A stretch of DNA of 64,000 bases. Source: Rubrivivax sp. A210. Lineage in GTDB: Bacteria; Pseudomonadota; Gammaproteobacteria; Burkholderiales; Burkholderiaceae_C. Both the position numbers and the translations under genes were made by a program. The stretch spans positions 1 to 64,000 of the forward strand of contig NZ_CAJGBN010000056.1 of the NCBI RefSeq assembly GCF_904426505.1, in the 5' to 3' direction. Positions 1 to 7,023 of the stretch are shown here, one piece after another. Position 1 is the first letter of the stretch. Every line of letters begins with the position of its first letter. Below the pieces are notes generated by a model. The model searched no databases and was not told the origin of the DNA. It saw nothing but the letters and a program-made list of their open reading frames with translations.

Positions 1-214
1 TGCCCAAAATGTAGTTCGGGTCGGTGATGCTGATGCTCACCGTCACCGCACTCGCCACCGTCGCCTCTATGCTCAACGGGCTCAGGCTCGGCGTGCCCAA
101 CACGCCGGCCTGGGCCAGCAGGGGCATCGCAAGCATCAGCCCGTTGGCCAGACGCCGGGTCTGCCTTACGGCGCACTCCGTCAGCTTGCGCACCCACCCT
201 GCGTCCTTGCCCAT
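1..214 (-). CDS. Secreted hypothetical protein, N-terminal part only
   Basis: The gene begins with ATG at 214 and stays open to the left edge (71 codons), so its C-terminus lies outside the window. A strong Shine-Dalgarno (AGGGGAGG) sits about 7 bases before the ATG. The N-terminus is basic (KDAGWVRK, RQTRR), then a hydrophobic stretch (LMLAMPLLAQA) ends in a signal-peptidase-like A-Q-A site, so export is likely. The mature part seen so far (Ser/Thr/Val-rich, ending near ITDPNYILG) looks like the first strand of a beta-sandwich repeat or surface-anchor domain. That is only an inference; the family is not recognised. Confidence 0.7.
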   Translation of the reverse strand, partial: MGKDAGWVRKLTECAVRQTRRLANGLMLAMPLLAQAGVLGTPSLSPLSIEATVASAVTVSISITDPNYILG

Positions 215-559
215 AGGCGCCTCCCCTGCTCCGTGCTGACCTCAACCGAATGACTGCTGCTCGGCTCGCGGCACGGGGCCGGACTTACTGCTCGAGAGGC
301 GCCTATCGGCTCGCCGGGGCCAGATTTGCATCACAGAGCCGCGGCTTTCGCGGGCCGCATGCTGCAAGCTGGCCTTTGAAATGACGGTATCACGCAGCCT
401 GCGACAACTCTCCTTCGCACGGAGGAGGCAGCCCCCCTCAGTCGCGGGGGTTGGGCCTATTGAAACGTGGGGGGCCGCGGTCGGTGCCCGCGGCAATGGC
501 GGCGCCAGACCGGCTGCTGGGCGGTGTCGGCCCTCTTGGAACCAAGACCGCCGAGCCAC
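215..559. other. 345-bp intergenic region, no convincing gene
   Basis: This is the longest stretch without a gene or RNA. Open frames across it are Arg/Ala/Pro-rich in the way of random GC-rich frames and have no ribosome binding site. It holds an inverted repeat CCGCGGCTTTCGCGG near 341-356 and the CRISPR-repeat-like palindrome at 431-466. It should also contain the promoter of the secreted-protein gene at 214, but no clear -35/-10 pair was recognised. Confidence 0.6.
431..466 (+). repeat. Solitary CRISPR-repeat-like palindrome
   Basis: A 36-base element has a C-run (432-437) and a G-run (446-450) that can pair around TCAGTCGC, and it ends in ATTGAAAC (459-466). ATTGAAAC is the commonest 3' end of bacterial CRISPR repeats. 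No second copy is present within 100 bases on either side and no cas gene is in the window. It may be a decayed array remnant or a chance hairpin. Confidence 0.3.
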
Positions 560-1300
560 TCAGCGAAGGCTGCGGCCCGAGGCCGGCTTCCCCGCCGGCG
601 CGACATCGGATGCCGGGCCGCCGCGACGCCGGGCTTCGGCGATGGCGCCGCGCAAGGCTTGGGCATGCGCGGCATCGGGCTCGGCGCCACGCAGGGCGCG
701 CTCCCAGAAGACGATGGCCTCGGGGTACCGATTGCGGCTGAACGCGATGGTGCCGGCAAGGGTCAGGGCCTTGGAATTGTTGGGGTCCAGGCGCACGGCC
801 TGCATCACCAGTCGCTCGGGCTCGCCGGCCAGCGAACCCTGTTGGACCGTGCCCAGGCTGTCGGCATAGTCGGCCAGGGCCTGTGCGTTCCTGGGTTGCA
901 GCTCGGCAACGCGCTTGAAGGCGGCCACCGCCTCGGCGGGGTGTTCGAGCGACGCTTGCACGCGCCCGAGCAGCGTCCAGGCTTCGGCATCATCGGGTTC
1001 GACCTTCAGCCGCTCGTTCAGGTCGGTGATCAAGGCCCTGGCCTGGGCCGCATCGGGCTTTGCAGCGGATTGAGACTCGACCATGCCCGGCTCGTCGCGC
1101 CAGCCCGCCGGGTTGCCCATCGCGCCATAGCCCGCCAGACCCACGGCCAGCACGAAGAGGCCTACCGACACCACCAGGCGGCGCGGTGGACGCACGGGGG
1201 CGGGGGCAGCGGGAGAGACGGCGGGTGAAGCGTCGGGTGAAGCGGCGGCCTCGGGTGGCAGCAGGGGCGGGCTAGCGGAGGCTGCCGTCGGCGTTGGCAT
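560..1300 (-). CDS. ccmI: Cytochrome c biogenesis TPR protein (CcmI/CycH C-terminal type)
   Basis: In system I, CcmI chaperones apocytochrome c and presents it to the CcmF/CcmH heme ligation complex in the periplasm. This 246-residue protein has a Pro/Ala-rich N-terminus, one membrane segment at about 42-61 (RLVVSVGLFVLAVGLAGYG), then TPR helices from about 85 to 210 (for example AWTLLGRVQASLEHPAEAV and RNRYPEAIVFWERAL). Family members are usually near 400 residues with two N-terminal membrane segments; that first module is missing here. It overlaps ccmH by 29 bases and is the last gene of the ccm operon. The symbol rests on position and TPR content. Confidence 0.8.
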   Translation of the reverse strand: MPTPTAASASPPLLPPEAAASPDASPAVSPAAPAPVRPPRRLVVSVGLFVLAVGLAGYGAMGNPAGWRDEPGMVESQSAAKPDAAQARALITDLNERLKVEPDDAEAWTLLGRVQASLEHPAEAVAAFKRVAELQPRNAQALADYADSLGTVQQGSLAGEPERLVMQAVRLDPNNSKALTLAGTIAFSRNRYPEAIVFWERALRGAEPDAAHAQALRGAIAEARRRGGPASDVAPAGKPASGRSLR

Positions 1301-1730
1301 CGTCGGGGGTGTCAGGGTCGAAGGCGTCGTCGCTCGCGCGCTGGCGGCGGCGCAGCGAGACGACCAGCGCCGTGAGCGCGCCCACCATCAGCAGCGCCGG
1401 CCCCACCCATAGCAGCAGAGTCGTGGCCTTGAAGGGCGGCTTGTAGAGCACGAAATCGCCGTAGCGCTCGGTCATGTAGGCGCGGATCTGGTCGTCGCTC
1501 TGGCCTTTGACGATCATCTCGCCGATCTGCTTGCGCAGGTCGACCGCGAGGTCGGCGTGCGAATCGGCGATGGTCTGGTTCTGGCACACCAGGCAACGCA
1601 GTTCGGCCGCCAGCGACATGATGCGCTTTTCCAGTGCCGGGTCGGGCACCGCTGGCGCGGCCTCGCGCGCCAGCGCCGGCTGCAGCGCCGCCAACACAAG
1701 GGCCAGGATCAGGAGCAGTTGTCTAGGCAT
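1272..1730 (-). CDS. ccmH: Cytochrome c-type biogenesis protein CcmH
   Basis: CcmH is a membrane-anchored thiol-disulfide protein that keeps apocytochrome CxxCH cysteines reduced for heme attachment. The 152-residue protein has a signal/anchor at 1-21, the family motif LRCLVCQNQ with Cys46 and Cys49, the conserved segment ADLRKQIGEMI-type helix after it, and a C-terminal membrane helix near 104-126 (LLLWVGPALLMVGALTALVV). An acidic tail follows. It overlaps ccmG by 8 bases and ccmI by 29 bases, so the three genes are probably translationally coupled. Confidence 0.95.
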   Translation of the reverse strand: MPRQLLLILALVLAALQPALAREAAPAVPDPALEKRIMSLAAELRCLVCQNQTIADSHADLAVDLRKQIGEMIVKGQSDDQIRAYMTERYGDFVLYKPPFKATTLLLWVGPALLMVGALTALVVSLRRRQRASDDAFDPDTPDDANADGSLR

Positions 1731-2247
1731 TGAGTTTTCTCACCAGGGGCTCGATGCGGTCGCGCAGCACCTCTTCGGTGACCGGGCCGATGTGCTTGTA
1801 GCGGATGACGCCCTGGCGGTCGATCACGAAGGTCTCGGGCACGCCGTAGACGCCGTAATCGATGCCGATGCGGCCGTCGGCGTCGATCACCGAATCGGTG
1901 TACGGGTTGCCCAGGCGCTGCAGCCAGTCGAGCCCGGCCTTGCGCTCGTCCTTGTACTGGAGACCGTAGATGGGCACCACGCCCCGCTGCGCGAAGCGCA
2001 CCAGCACCGGGTGCTCGGCGCGGCAGGCCACGCACCACGAGGCCCAGACATTGAGCATCCACACCTTGCCCGCCATGTCCTGCGGCTTCAGGGTCTGCGC
2101 CGGGTTGGACAGCAGGCTGGCGCTGAAGGCCGGCGCCGGCTTGTCGATCAGCGGCGAAGGCACCTCGCGCGGGTCCAGGCGCAGGCCGAAGGCCAGGAAG
2201 GCCGCCAGCACGATGAAGAGGATCAGGGGCCAGAGAAAACGCGTCAT
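1723..2247 (-). CDS. ccmG: Thiol:disulfide interchange protein CcmG/DsbE
   Basis: This periplasmic thioredoxin-fold reductase passes electrons to CcmH and apocytochrome c. The 174-residue protein has an N-terminal membrane anchor (residues 4-21, LWPLILFIVLAAFLAFGL), the active site WASWCVACRAEHP with Cys72 and Cys75, and the cis-proline region YGVPETFVID. The ATG at 2247 was chosen because it forms an ATGA overlap with the ccmF stop and gives the correct family length; the frame is open further upstream inside ccmF but without homology. The x-x of WCxxC is Val-Ala, which is within family variation. Confidence 0.95.
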   Translation of the reverse strand: MTRFLWPLILFIVLAAFLAFGLRLDPREVPSPLIDKPAPAFSASLLSNPAQTLKPQDMAGKVWMLNVWASWCVACRAEHPVLVRFAQRGVVPIYGLQYKDERKAGLDWLQRLGNPYTDSVIDADGRIGIDYGVYGVPETFVIDRQGVIRYKHIGPVTEEVLRDRIEPLVRKLNA

Positions 2248-4226
2248 GCGGTGCTCCCGGCGGCCCCGGTGGCGGCCGCCGTCGCGGCCTGGCGCGAGCG
2301 GTAGCGGCGGTCGGTGGTGGCGAGAATGCCGCCGGCCATCATGATCAGGCAGCCCATCCATATCCAGCTGATGAAGGGCTTGTAGAGCACGCGCACCACC
2401 CACTCGCCGCTGGGCAGTTGCTCACCCATCGACAGGTAGAGATCGCGCGCCAGATCGCTGTGCACCGCGGCCTCGGTCATGGGATTGGACTGCACGCGGT
2501 AGATGCGCTTCTCGGGGAACAGTGTGGCCACGGCCTGGCCGTCGCGCGTGATCTCGATGCGTGCGCGCGCCGCCGTGTAGTTGGGGCCGGGAACCTCGCG
2601 CACCTCGGTCATCTTGAAGCTGTAGCCGCCGACCTCGGTGGTGTCGCCGGGGCCCATCTTGACGTCGCGCTCGGTCTCGTAGGTCTTGACCATGGTGACG
2701 CCGAAGGCGAAGGCGGCGACACCGATGTGGGCCAACATCATGCCAACCATGGCGCGCGGCAGCTGGCGGGCGCGATGGCCGATCTGGCCCAGGCTGCTGC
2801 CGGCCGGCAGCAGGCGGGTCTTGAGGTCGACCAGCAGGCCGGCGACGATCCAGAAGGCCATCATCAGGCCTCCGGTGGCAACGAGCGAGATCTTGCCGGC
2901 GGCCAGACCCACGGCCAGGGCCAGCGCCACTACGAGGACCGCGGGCACGACCAGGCGGCGCAGCAGCGGGCCGGCCTCGTCCTGCTTCCAGCGCACCAGG
3001 GGGCCGAAGCCCATCACCACCACCAGGGGCAGCATGAGCAGGCCGAACACGGTGTCGAAGTAAGGCGGGCCGACGGAGATCTTGCCCAGGTTCAGCGCAT
3101 CCAGGAACAGCGGGTAGAGCGTGCCCAGCAGCACCGCGCCGCAGGCCGCCGCCAGCATCATGTTGTTGGCCAGCAGCAGAGACTCACGCGAGAACATGCC
3201 GAAGCGCTGGCCCAGGCCCACCTTGGCGGCGCGCCAGGCGAAGAGCAGCAGCGAGCTGCCGATCACGATGACCAGGAAGCCGAGGATGAAGAGGCCGCGC
3301 CTGGGATCGGTGGCGAAGGCGTGGACCGAACTCAGCACGCCCGAGCGCACGAGGAAGGTGCCCATCAGCGACAGCGAGAAGGCGGCGATGGCCAGCCACA
3401 CGGTCCAGACCTTGAAGCCGCCGCGCTTTTCGGTCACGGCCAGAGAATGGATCAGCGCCGTGCCCACCAGCCAGGGCATGAAGGAGGCGTTTTCGACCGG
3501 ATCCCAGAACCACCAGCCGCCCCAGCCCAGCTCGTTGTACGCCCACCAGCTGCCCAGGCCGATGCCGAAGGTGAGAAAGACCCAGGCCGCGGTGGTCCAG
3601 GGGCGCGTCCAGCGCGCCCAGGTGGCGTCGAGGTTGCCGCCGATCAGCGCCGCCACCGCGAAGGCGAAGGCAACCGAGAAGCCGACATAGCCCATGTACA
3701 GCATGGGCGGGTGGATGACCATGCCCGGATCCTGCAGCAGCGGGTTGAGGTCGCGCCCGTCCATCGCCGCCGGGATCAGGCGGTCGAAGGGGTTGCTGGT
3801 CATCAGCATGAAGAGCAGGAAGCCCACCGACACCAGGCCCAGCACGCCCAGGATGCGGGCGACGAAGGGCAGCGGCAGCGTGCGGCTGAAGCGCGCCACG
3901 GCCAGCGCCCACAGCACGAGCATCAGCACCCACAGCAGCAGCGAGCCTTCGTGGCCGCCCCAGACCGCGGCAAAGCGGTACTCGGTGGGCAGCGCCGAAT
4001 TGGAGTTGCTGGCCACGTACAGCACCGAGAAATCGTTGCGCAGGAAGGAAGCCGCCAGGCAGACGAAGGATGCCGTCACCAGCAGGGCCTGCAGCAGCGC
4101 CAGCGGCCGCGCCAGCGCCATCCAGCCCGCGTTGCCGCGCTGCGCGCCGACCAGTGGCAGCACGCCCTGGGCGATGGCCGCGCCGAGCGCGAAATACAGC
4201 AGCAGGTGGCCCAGTTCAGGAATCAC
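2244..4226 (-). CDS. ccmF: Cytochrome c heme lyase subunit CcmF
   Basis: CcmF is the large multi-spanning subunit of the heme ligation complex, taking heme from holo-CcmE and joining it to apocytochrome c with CcmH. The protein has 660 residues, the usual size, with many hydrophobic helices. The WWD heme-handling motif is intact (WGGWWFWDPVENASFMPW, about residues 233-250), as is the following LVGTALIHS. A C-terminal periplasmic domain (about 510-610) precedes the last membrane helix. It overlaps ccmE and ccmG by 4 bases each (ATGA junctions). Confidence 0.97.
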   Translation of the reverse strand: MIPELGHLLLYFALGAAIAQGVLPLVGAQRGNAGWMALARPLALLQALLVTASFVCLAASFLRNDFSVLYVASNSNSALPTEYRFAAVWGGHEGSLLLWVLMLVLWALAVARFSRTLPLPFVARILGVLGLVSVGFLLFMLMTSNPFDRLIPAAMDGRDLNPLLQDPGMVIHPPMLYMGYVGFSVAFAFAVAALIGGNLDATWARWTRPWTTAAWVFLTFGIGLGSWWAYNELGWGGWWFWDPVENASFMPWLVGTALIHSLAVTEKRGGFKVWTVWLAIAAFSLSLMGTFLVRSGVLSSVHAFATDPRRGLFILGFLVIVIGSSLLLFAWRAAKVGLGQRFGMFSRESLLLANNMMLAAACGAVLLGTLYPLFLDALNLGKISVGPPYFDTVFGLLMLPLVVVMGFGPLVRWKQDEAGPLLRRLVVPAVLVVALALAVGLAAGKISLVATGGLMMAFWIVAGLLVDLKTRLLPAGSSLGQIGHRARQLPRAMVGMMLAHIGVAAFAFGVTMVKTYETERDVKMGPGDTTEVGGYSFKMTEVREVPGPNYTAARARIEITRDGQAVATLFPEKRIYRVQSNPMTEAAVHSDLARDLYLSMGEQLPSGEWVVRVLYKPFISWIWMGCLIMMAGGILATTDRRYRSRQAATAAATGAAGSTA

Positions 4227-4687
4227 TTGCGGTCCCCCATCACCAGGGTCGAGGCGTTGTGGCTGGAGGTCTTGCCGGCGCTCTTGAGCGCGGCGGCGGC
4301 CTCGGGCGGCATGTAGTTCTCGTCGTGCTTGGCCAGCACCTCGCGGGCGACGAAGACGCCGTCGGGGCCGAGCTGGCCCTGGGCGACCACGCCCTTGCCT
4401 TCCTTGAACAGGTCGGGCAGCACGCCGGTGTACTTCACCGGCACCGTCTTGGCCGTGTCGGTGACGGTGAAGCGCACGGTCACGCCGTCACGCGCCACGG
4501 TGCCTTCCTCGACCAGGCCGCCGATGCGGAAGGTGCGGCCCTGCGGTGCCTCGTTCGCCGCCACCTGGGTGGGCGAATAGAAGAAGACGAGGTTGCTGTT
4601 GAAGGCATTGAGCACCAGGCCCACGGCCAGGCCGACAGCGCCCAGCACACCCACGATGATCAATGCACGTTTTTGACGCGGCTTCAT
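4223..4687 (-). CDS. ccmE: Periplasmic heme chaperone CcmE
   Basis: CcmE binds heme covalently through a histidine and carries it from CcmC to CcmF. The 154-residue protein has an N-terminal anchor (about 8-27), an OB-fold core with FRIGGLVEEGTV and VKYTGVLPDLF, and the heme-binding motif HDENY with His121. The C-terminal tail (AAALKSAGKTSSHNASTL) is flexible. The start at 4687 has an AAGGAG Shine-Dalgarno about 7 bases upstream. It overlaps ccmF by ATGA. A 97-bp gap separates it from ccmC, where ccmD would be expected. Confidence 0.97.
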   Translation of the reverse strand: MKPRQKRALIIVGVLGAVGLAVGLVLNAFNSNLVFFYSPTQVAANEAPQGRTFRIGGLVEEGTVARDGVTVRFTVTDTAKTVPVKYTGVLPDLFKEGKGVVAQGQLGPDGVFVAREVLAKHDENYMPPEAAAALKSAGKTSSHNASTLVMGDRK

Positions 4688-4724
4688 GGCCCAGCTCCTT
4701 GCACCGGCAGCGCCGGCGGGTTCG

Positions 4725-4770
4725 AAAAATGACGGCGCGGCACTGGGCCGCGCGCCGACTTGGAGTCGGC
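4725..4770 (-). terminator. Terminator/attenuator-like hairpins between ccmC and ccmE
   Basis: Read on the minus strand, 4756-4734 folds as GGCGCG(C)GGC / GCCGCGCC with a 5-base loop and is followed by ATTTTT (4729-4725), the layout of an intrinsic terminator. A second perfect 7-bp stem (GCCGACT-TGG-AGTCGGC, 4754-4770) overlaps its outer arm, so the two structures are mutually exclusive. This could attenuate the distal half of the operon. There is no experimental support in the sequence itself. Confidence 0.4.
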
Positions 4771-4784
4771 TGTCTGTTGGCAGT

Positions 4785-5543
4785 TCAATCGAAACGCCCC
4801 TGGCCCGCAGCCAGTGCGCGCACCCAGTCGGCGTCTGCTTCCGCCTCGATCACGAGGGCCCGTGTGCGCGACCCGATGACAGCAAAACTGTAGGCCCCCA
4901 AGCTTAAGGTGATCAAAATCACCGCGCCCAGCAGGGTCGGGCTGAGGCCCGGCATGGCCTCCAGACTTACAGGTGAAGCGCCCTGGTGCTGCGCATGCCA
5001 CCACTGCACCGAGAACCAGATGAGGGGCGCGCTCACCGCGCCCACCAGGGCCAGCAGGGCACTGGCATGGGCCGCCCGGCGGCCATCGTCGATGGCCTCG
5101 ACGAGCGCGATGTAAGCGATGTAAAGCATCAGCAGCACGAACTGCCAGGTCAGGCGGGCTTCCCACATCCACCACTGGCCCCAGCCTGGCCGGCCCCAGA
5201 AGGCGCCGCTCCACAACGCCAGAAAGGTGACGAGCGCGCCGGTGGGCGCTATGGCCTGCGCCAACATCGATGCCAGGGGCAGCCGGCGCCGCCAGCCAGC
5301 CACGGCACAAACCGCCATCAGCAGGTACAGCAGCGCGGCCAGCCAACCGGCCGGCAGGTGGACGAAGGCGATGCGCCAGGCCTCGCCTTGTTGCGCATCG
5401 GCCGCAGGAACAAGCAGCGCCAGCCCTGCTCCAGCCAAGCCCAGGGCGGCGGCGGCGCCCCAGCAGATGGGAAGCCAGGCTCCGGCCAGGGCATGAAAGC
5501 GCGTCGGTGCGGCCAGGCTGGCCCCGCGCAGGGCGGCATTCAT
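4785..5543 (-). CDS. ccmC: Heme transporter/heme-handling protein CcmC
   Basis: CcmC is an inner-membrane WWD-domain protein that loads heme onto CcmE. It has 252 residues and six hydrophobic helices. The two axial histidine regions are present (AFVHLPAGW, His62; WWHAQHQGASP, His183/186). The WWD motif reads WGQWWMWEARLT (121-132), so the aspartate of the usual WDxRLT is a glutamate here. The start ATG at 5543 lies just inside the gap to ccmB (stop at 5550), so the two genes are nearly contiguous. No ccmD follows. Confidence 0.95.
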   Translation of the reverse strand: MNAALRGASLAAPTRFHALAGAWLPICWGAAAALGLAGAGLALLVPAADAQQGEAWRIAFVHLPAGWLAALLYLLMAVCAVAGWRRRLPLASMLAQAIAPTGALVTFLALWSGAFWGRPGWGQWWMWEARLTWQFVLLMLYIAYIALVEAIDDGRRAAHASALLALVGAVSAPLIWFSVQWWHAQHQGASPVSLEAMPGLSPTLLGAVILITLSLGAYSFAVIGSRTRALVIEAEADADWVRALAAGQGRFD

Positions 5544-5549
5544 CGCGCT

Positions 5550-6218
5550 TCAATCCATCGAGATGCGCAGCGCCGCCGCGGTGGCCAGCGGCGCACCCAG
5601 CGCGGTCAGGATCAGCAGCGCGCCCAGCACCGAAAAATGCGCGCGTGCCGACAGGCCGCTGTCGATGGCCGCCACCGCGCCGGTGCCGAAGATCAGCGTC
5701 GGGATGGTCAGCGGCAGCACGAGCAGGAAGACCAGGGCGGCGCCGCTGCGCAGGCCCAGGGTGAGCGCCGCCCCGACGGCGCCCAGCAGGCTGAGGATGG
5801 GCGTGCCGATGAGCAGCGTGGTGGTGAGCGCGGCGATGGCCGGCCCGCTCATGCCGAAGAGCAGTCCGATCAAGGGCGACATCAGCACCAGCGGCAGCCC
5901 GGTGCTGAGCCATTGCGCCAGCACTTTGCCGAGCACGATGCCCAACAGGGGCTGCGGCGACAGCAGCATCTGCTCGAGCGAGCCGTCCTGGTGGTCGCCC
6001 GCGAAGAGCTGGGTCACGGAGAGCATGGCCGCCAGCAGCGCGCAGACCCAGACCACACCGGGCCCGATCTGGCGCAAGGTCTGCGGTTCGGGGCCGACGC
6101 CGAGCGGAAACAGCCCCGCGGCGACGACGAAGAAGCCCAGCGGCAGCAAGGCCTCGACGCGGCGGCGGCGGGCCAGCAGGAGGTCGCGGCGCGTCGTGGC
6201 CAGCAGCACATCGCTCAT
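5550..6218 (-). CDS. ccmB: Heme exporter protein CcmB (ABC transporter membrane subunit)
   Basis: CcmB is the permease partner of the ATPase CcmA; the CcmABCD complex releases holo-CcmE. The 222-residue protein has six hydrophobic helices and family segments such as QLFAGDHQDGSLEQMLLSP and VLPLTIPTLIFGTGAV. The ATG at 6218 (MSDVLLATTRRDLLLARRR) gives the usual length; an upstream extension in frame reads as non-homologous sequence. A 17-codon open frame ends in an ATGA overlap with this start. No strong Shine-Dalgarno is seen. Confidence 0.95.
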   Translation of the reverse strand: MSDVLLATTRRDLLLARRRRVEALLPLGFFVVAAGLFPLGVGPEPQTLRQIGPGVVWVCALLAAMLSVTQLFAGDHQDGSLEQMLLSPQPLLGIVLGKVLAQWLSTGLPLVLMSPLIGLLFGMSGPAIAALTTTLLIGTPILSLLGAVGAALTLGLRSGAALVFLLVLPLTIPTLIFGTGAVAAIDSGLSARAHFSVLGALLILTALGAPLATAAALRISMD

Positions 6219-6268
6219 GCGGGGCAGGTTCCGAGAGAGGCTGCGGGCTGGTGCGTGAAATCTGTCAT
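6215..6268 (-). other. 17-codon leader open frame coupled to ccmB (candidate)
   Basis: A short frame runs from ATG at 6268 to a TGA at 6217-6215 that overlaps the ccmB start as ATGA. It would encode MTDFTHQPAASLGTCPA. It begins 10 bases after a TACAAT box and has no Shine-Dalgarno of its own. It could be a translationally coupled leader for ccmB or chance. Confidence 0.25.
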
Positions 6269-6278
6269 GGCGCGGCGG

Positions 6279-6284
6279 ATTGTA
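6279..6284 (-). promoter_or_regulatory. Candidate -10 box (TACAAT) between ccmA and ccmB
   Basis: The 150-bp gap after ccmA is unusual in an otherwise overlapping operon and contains TACAAT about 60 bases before the ccmB start. No -35 hexamer is found at 16-18 bases; TTGCAA (6296-6301) is too close. It may be an internal promoter for ccmB-I. Confidence 0.35.
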
Positions 6285-6368
6285 GGGACCGCTTTTTGCA
6301 AGGGGCTTGCGTGCGATCAAGGCGGCCCGAGGGCGCGCCGGCCGAGCCCGCGCCCCCCCGGCGAGGCC

Positions 6369-7016
6369 TCAGCGGCGACGCACGGTCTCGAGATCGAACT
6401 CGACCAGCCCGGCCAGCGGCACGCTCTGATGGCTCGTCAGCAACACCGCGCCGCCGCGCGCCGCCTGCGCCGTGATGAGGGCCGACAGCGTCTGCGTGCT
6501 GCCGACGTCGAGCGCGTCGTAGGGCTCGTCAAGTATCCACACGCGCGCCTTCTCCTCGAGCGCCAGGCGCGACAGCGCACCGCGCCGGCGCTGGCCCTGC
6601 GACAGCGTGCGCACGGCGGCCGTGCGCCGGCTCTGCAGGCCGACGTGGTCGAGCGCCTTCACGGCGCGCGCATCGGCGTCTTCAACCCCGCCCAGGCGGC
6701 CGAGGTAGGCCACCGATTCGGCCAGCGTCAGGTCTTCCTTCAGCGCATTGGCGTGGCCGATGTAGAGCAGGCCGTCGCGCGCCTCGGCGCCGGCCTTGCG
6801 CATCGGCGTGCCGCGCCACAGCACCTCGCCCGCCGCTGGCGCCGAGAGGCCGGCCAGGATGCGCATCAGGCTGGTCTTGCCGCTGCCATTGGTGCCGCGC
6901 AGCCAGGTCACCGAGCCCGCCTTCAGGCTCAGCTCCAGCCCCTCGAAGAGCAGGTTGCGGCCACGCTTGCAGGCGAGCTGCCGGGCTTCGAGCAGGACTT
7001 CGGACGGTTCGGACAT
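6369..7016 (-). CDS. ccmA: Heme exporter ATP-binding protein CcmA
   Basis: CcmA is the ABC ATPase that powers release of heme-loaded CcmE from CcmC. The protein has 215 residues, with Walker A GTNGSGKTS (Lys47), the Q-loop region, the signature LSQGQ (usual form LSxGQ), Walker B VWILDEP, D-loop DALD and switch histidine in LLTSHQ. The ATG at 7016 follows TGAGGAATCC, a good Shine-Dalgarno at proper distance. It starts 7 bases after the aminotransferase gene ends, suggesting that both can be read from one transcript. A 150-bp gap separates it from ccmB. Confidence 0.95.
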   Translation of the reverse strand: MSEPSEVLLEARQLACKRGRNLLFEGLELSLKAGSVTWLRGTNGSGKTSLMRILAGLSAPAAGEVLWRGTPMRKAGAEARDGLLYIGHANALKEDLTLAESVAYLGRLGGVEDADARAVKALDHVGLQSRRTAAVRTLSQGQRRRGALSRLALEEKARVWILDEPYDALDVGSTQTLSALITAQAARGGAVLLTSHQSVPLAGLVEFDLETVRRR

Positions 7017-7023
7017 GGATTCC

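Noticed and set aside
242..559. Minus-strand open frame of 105 codons in the left intergenic region
   Set aside because: Random-looking composition and no ribosome binding site; it spans the CRISPR-like palindrome.
300..560. A full CRISPR array around the orphan repeat
   Set aside because: Only one repeat-like unit is present; no second copy or regular spacing could be found on either side.
240..560. c-di-GMP or other known riboswitch before the secreted-protein gene
   Set aside because: The conserved blocks of the GEMM class and other common riboswitches were not recognised.
2418..4316. Plus-strand open frame of 632 codons opposite ccmF
   Set aside because: Composition (His, Gln, Arg, Ala-rich) is that of an antisense shadow; ccmF is unambiguous.
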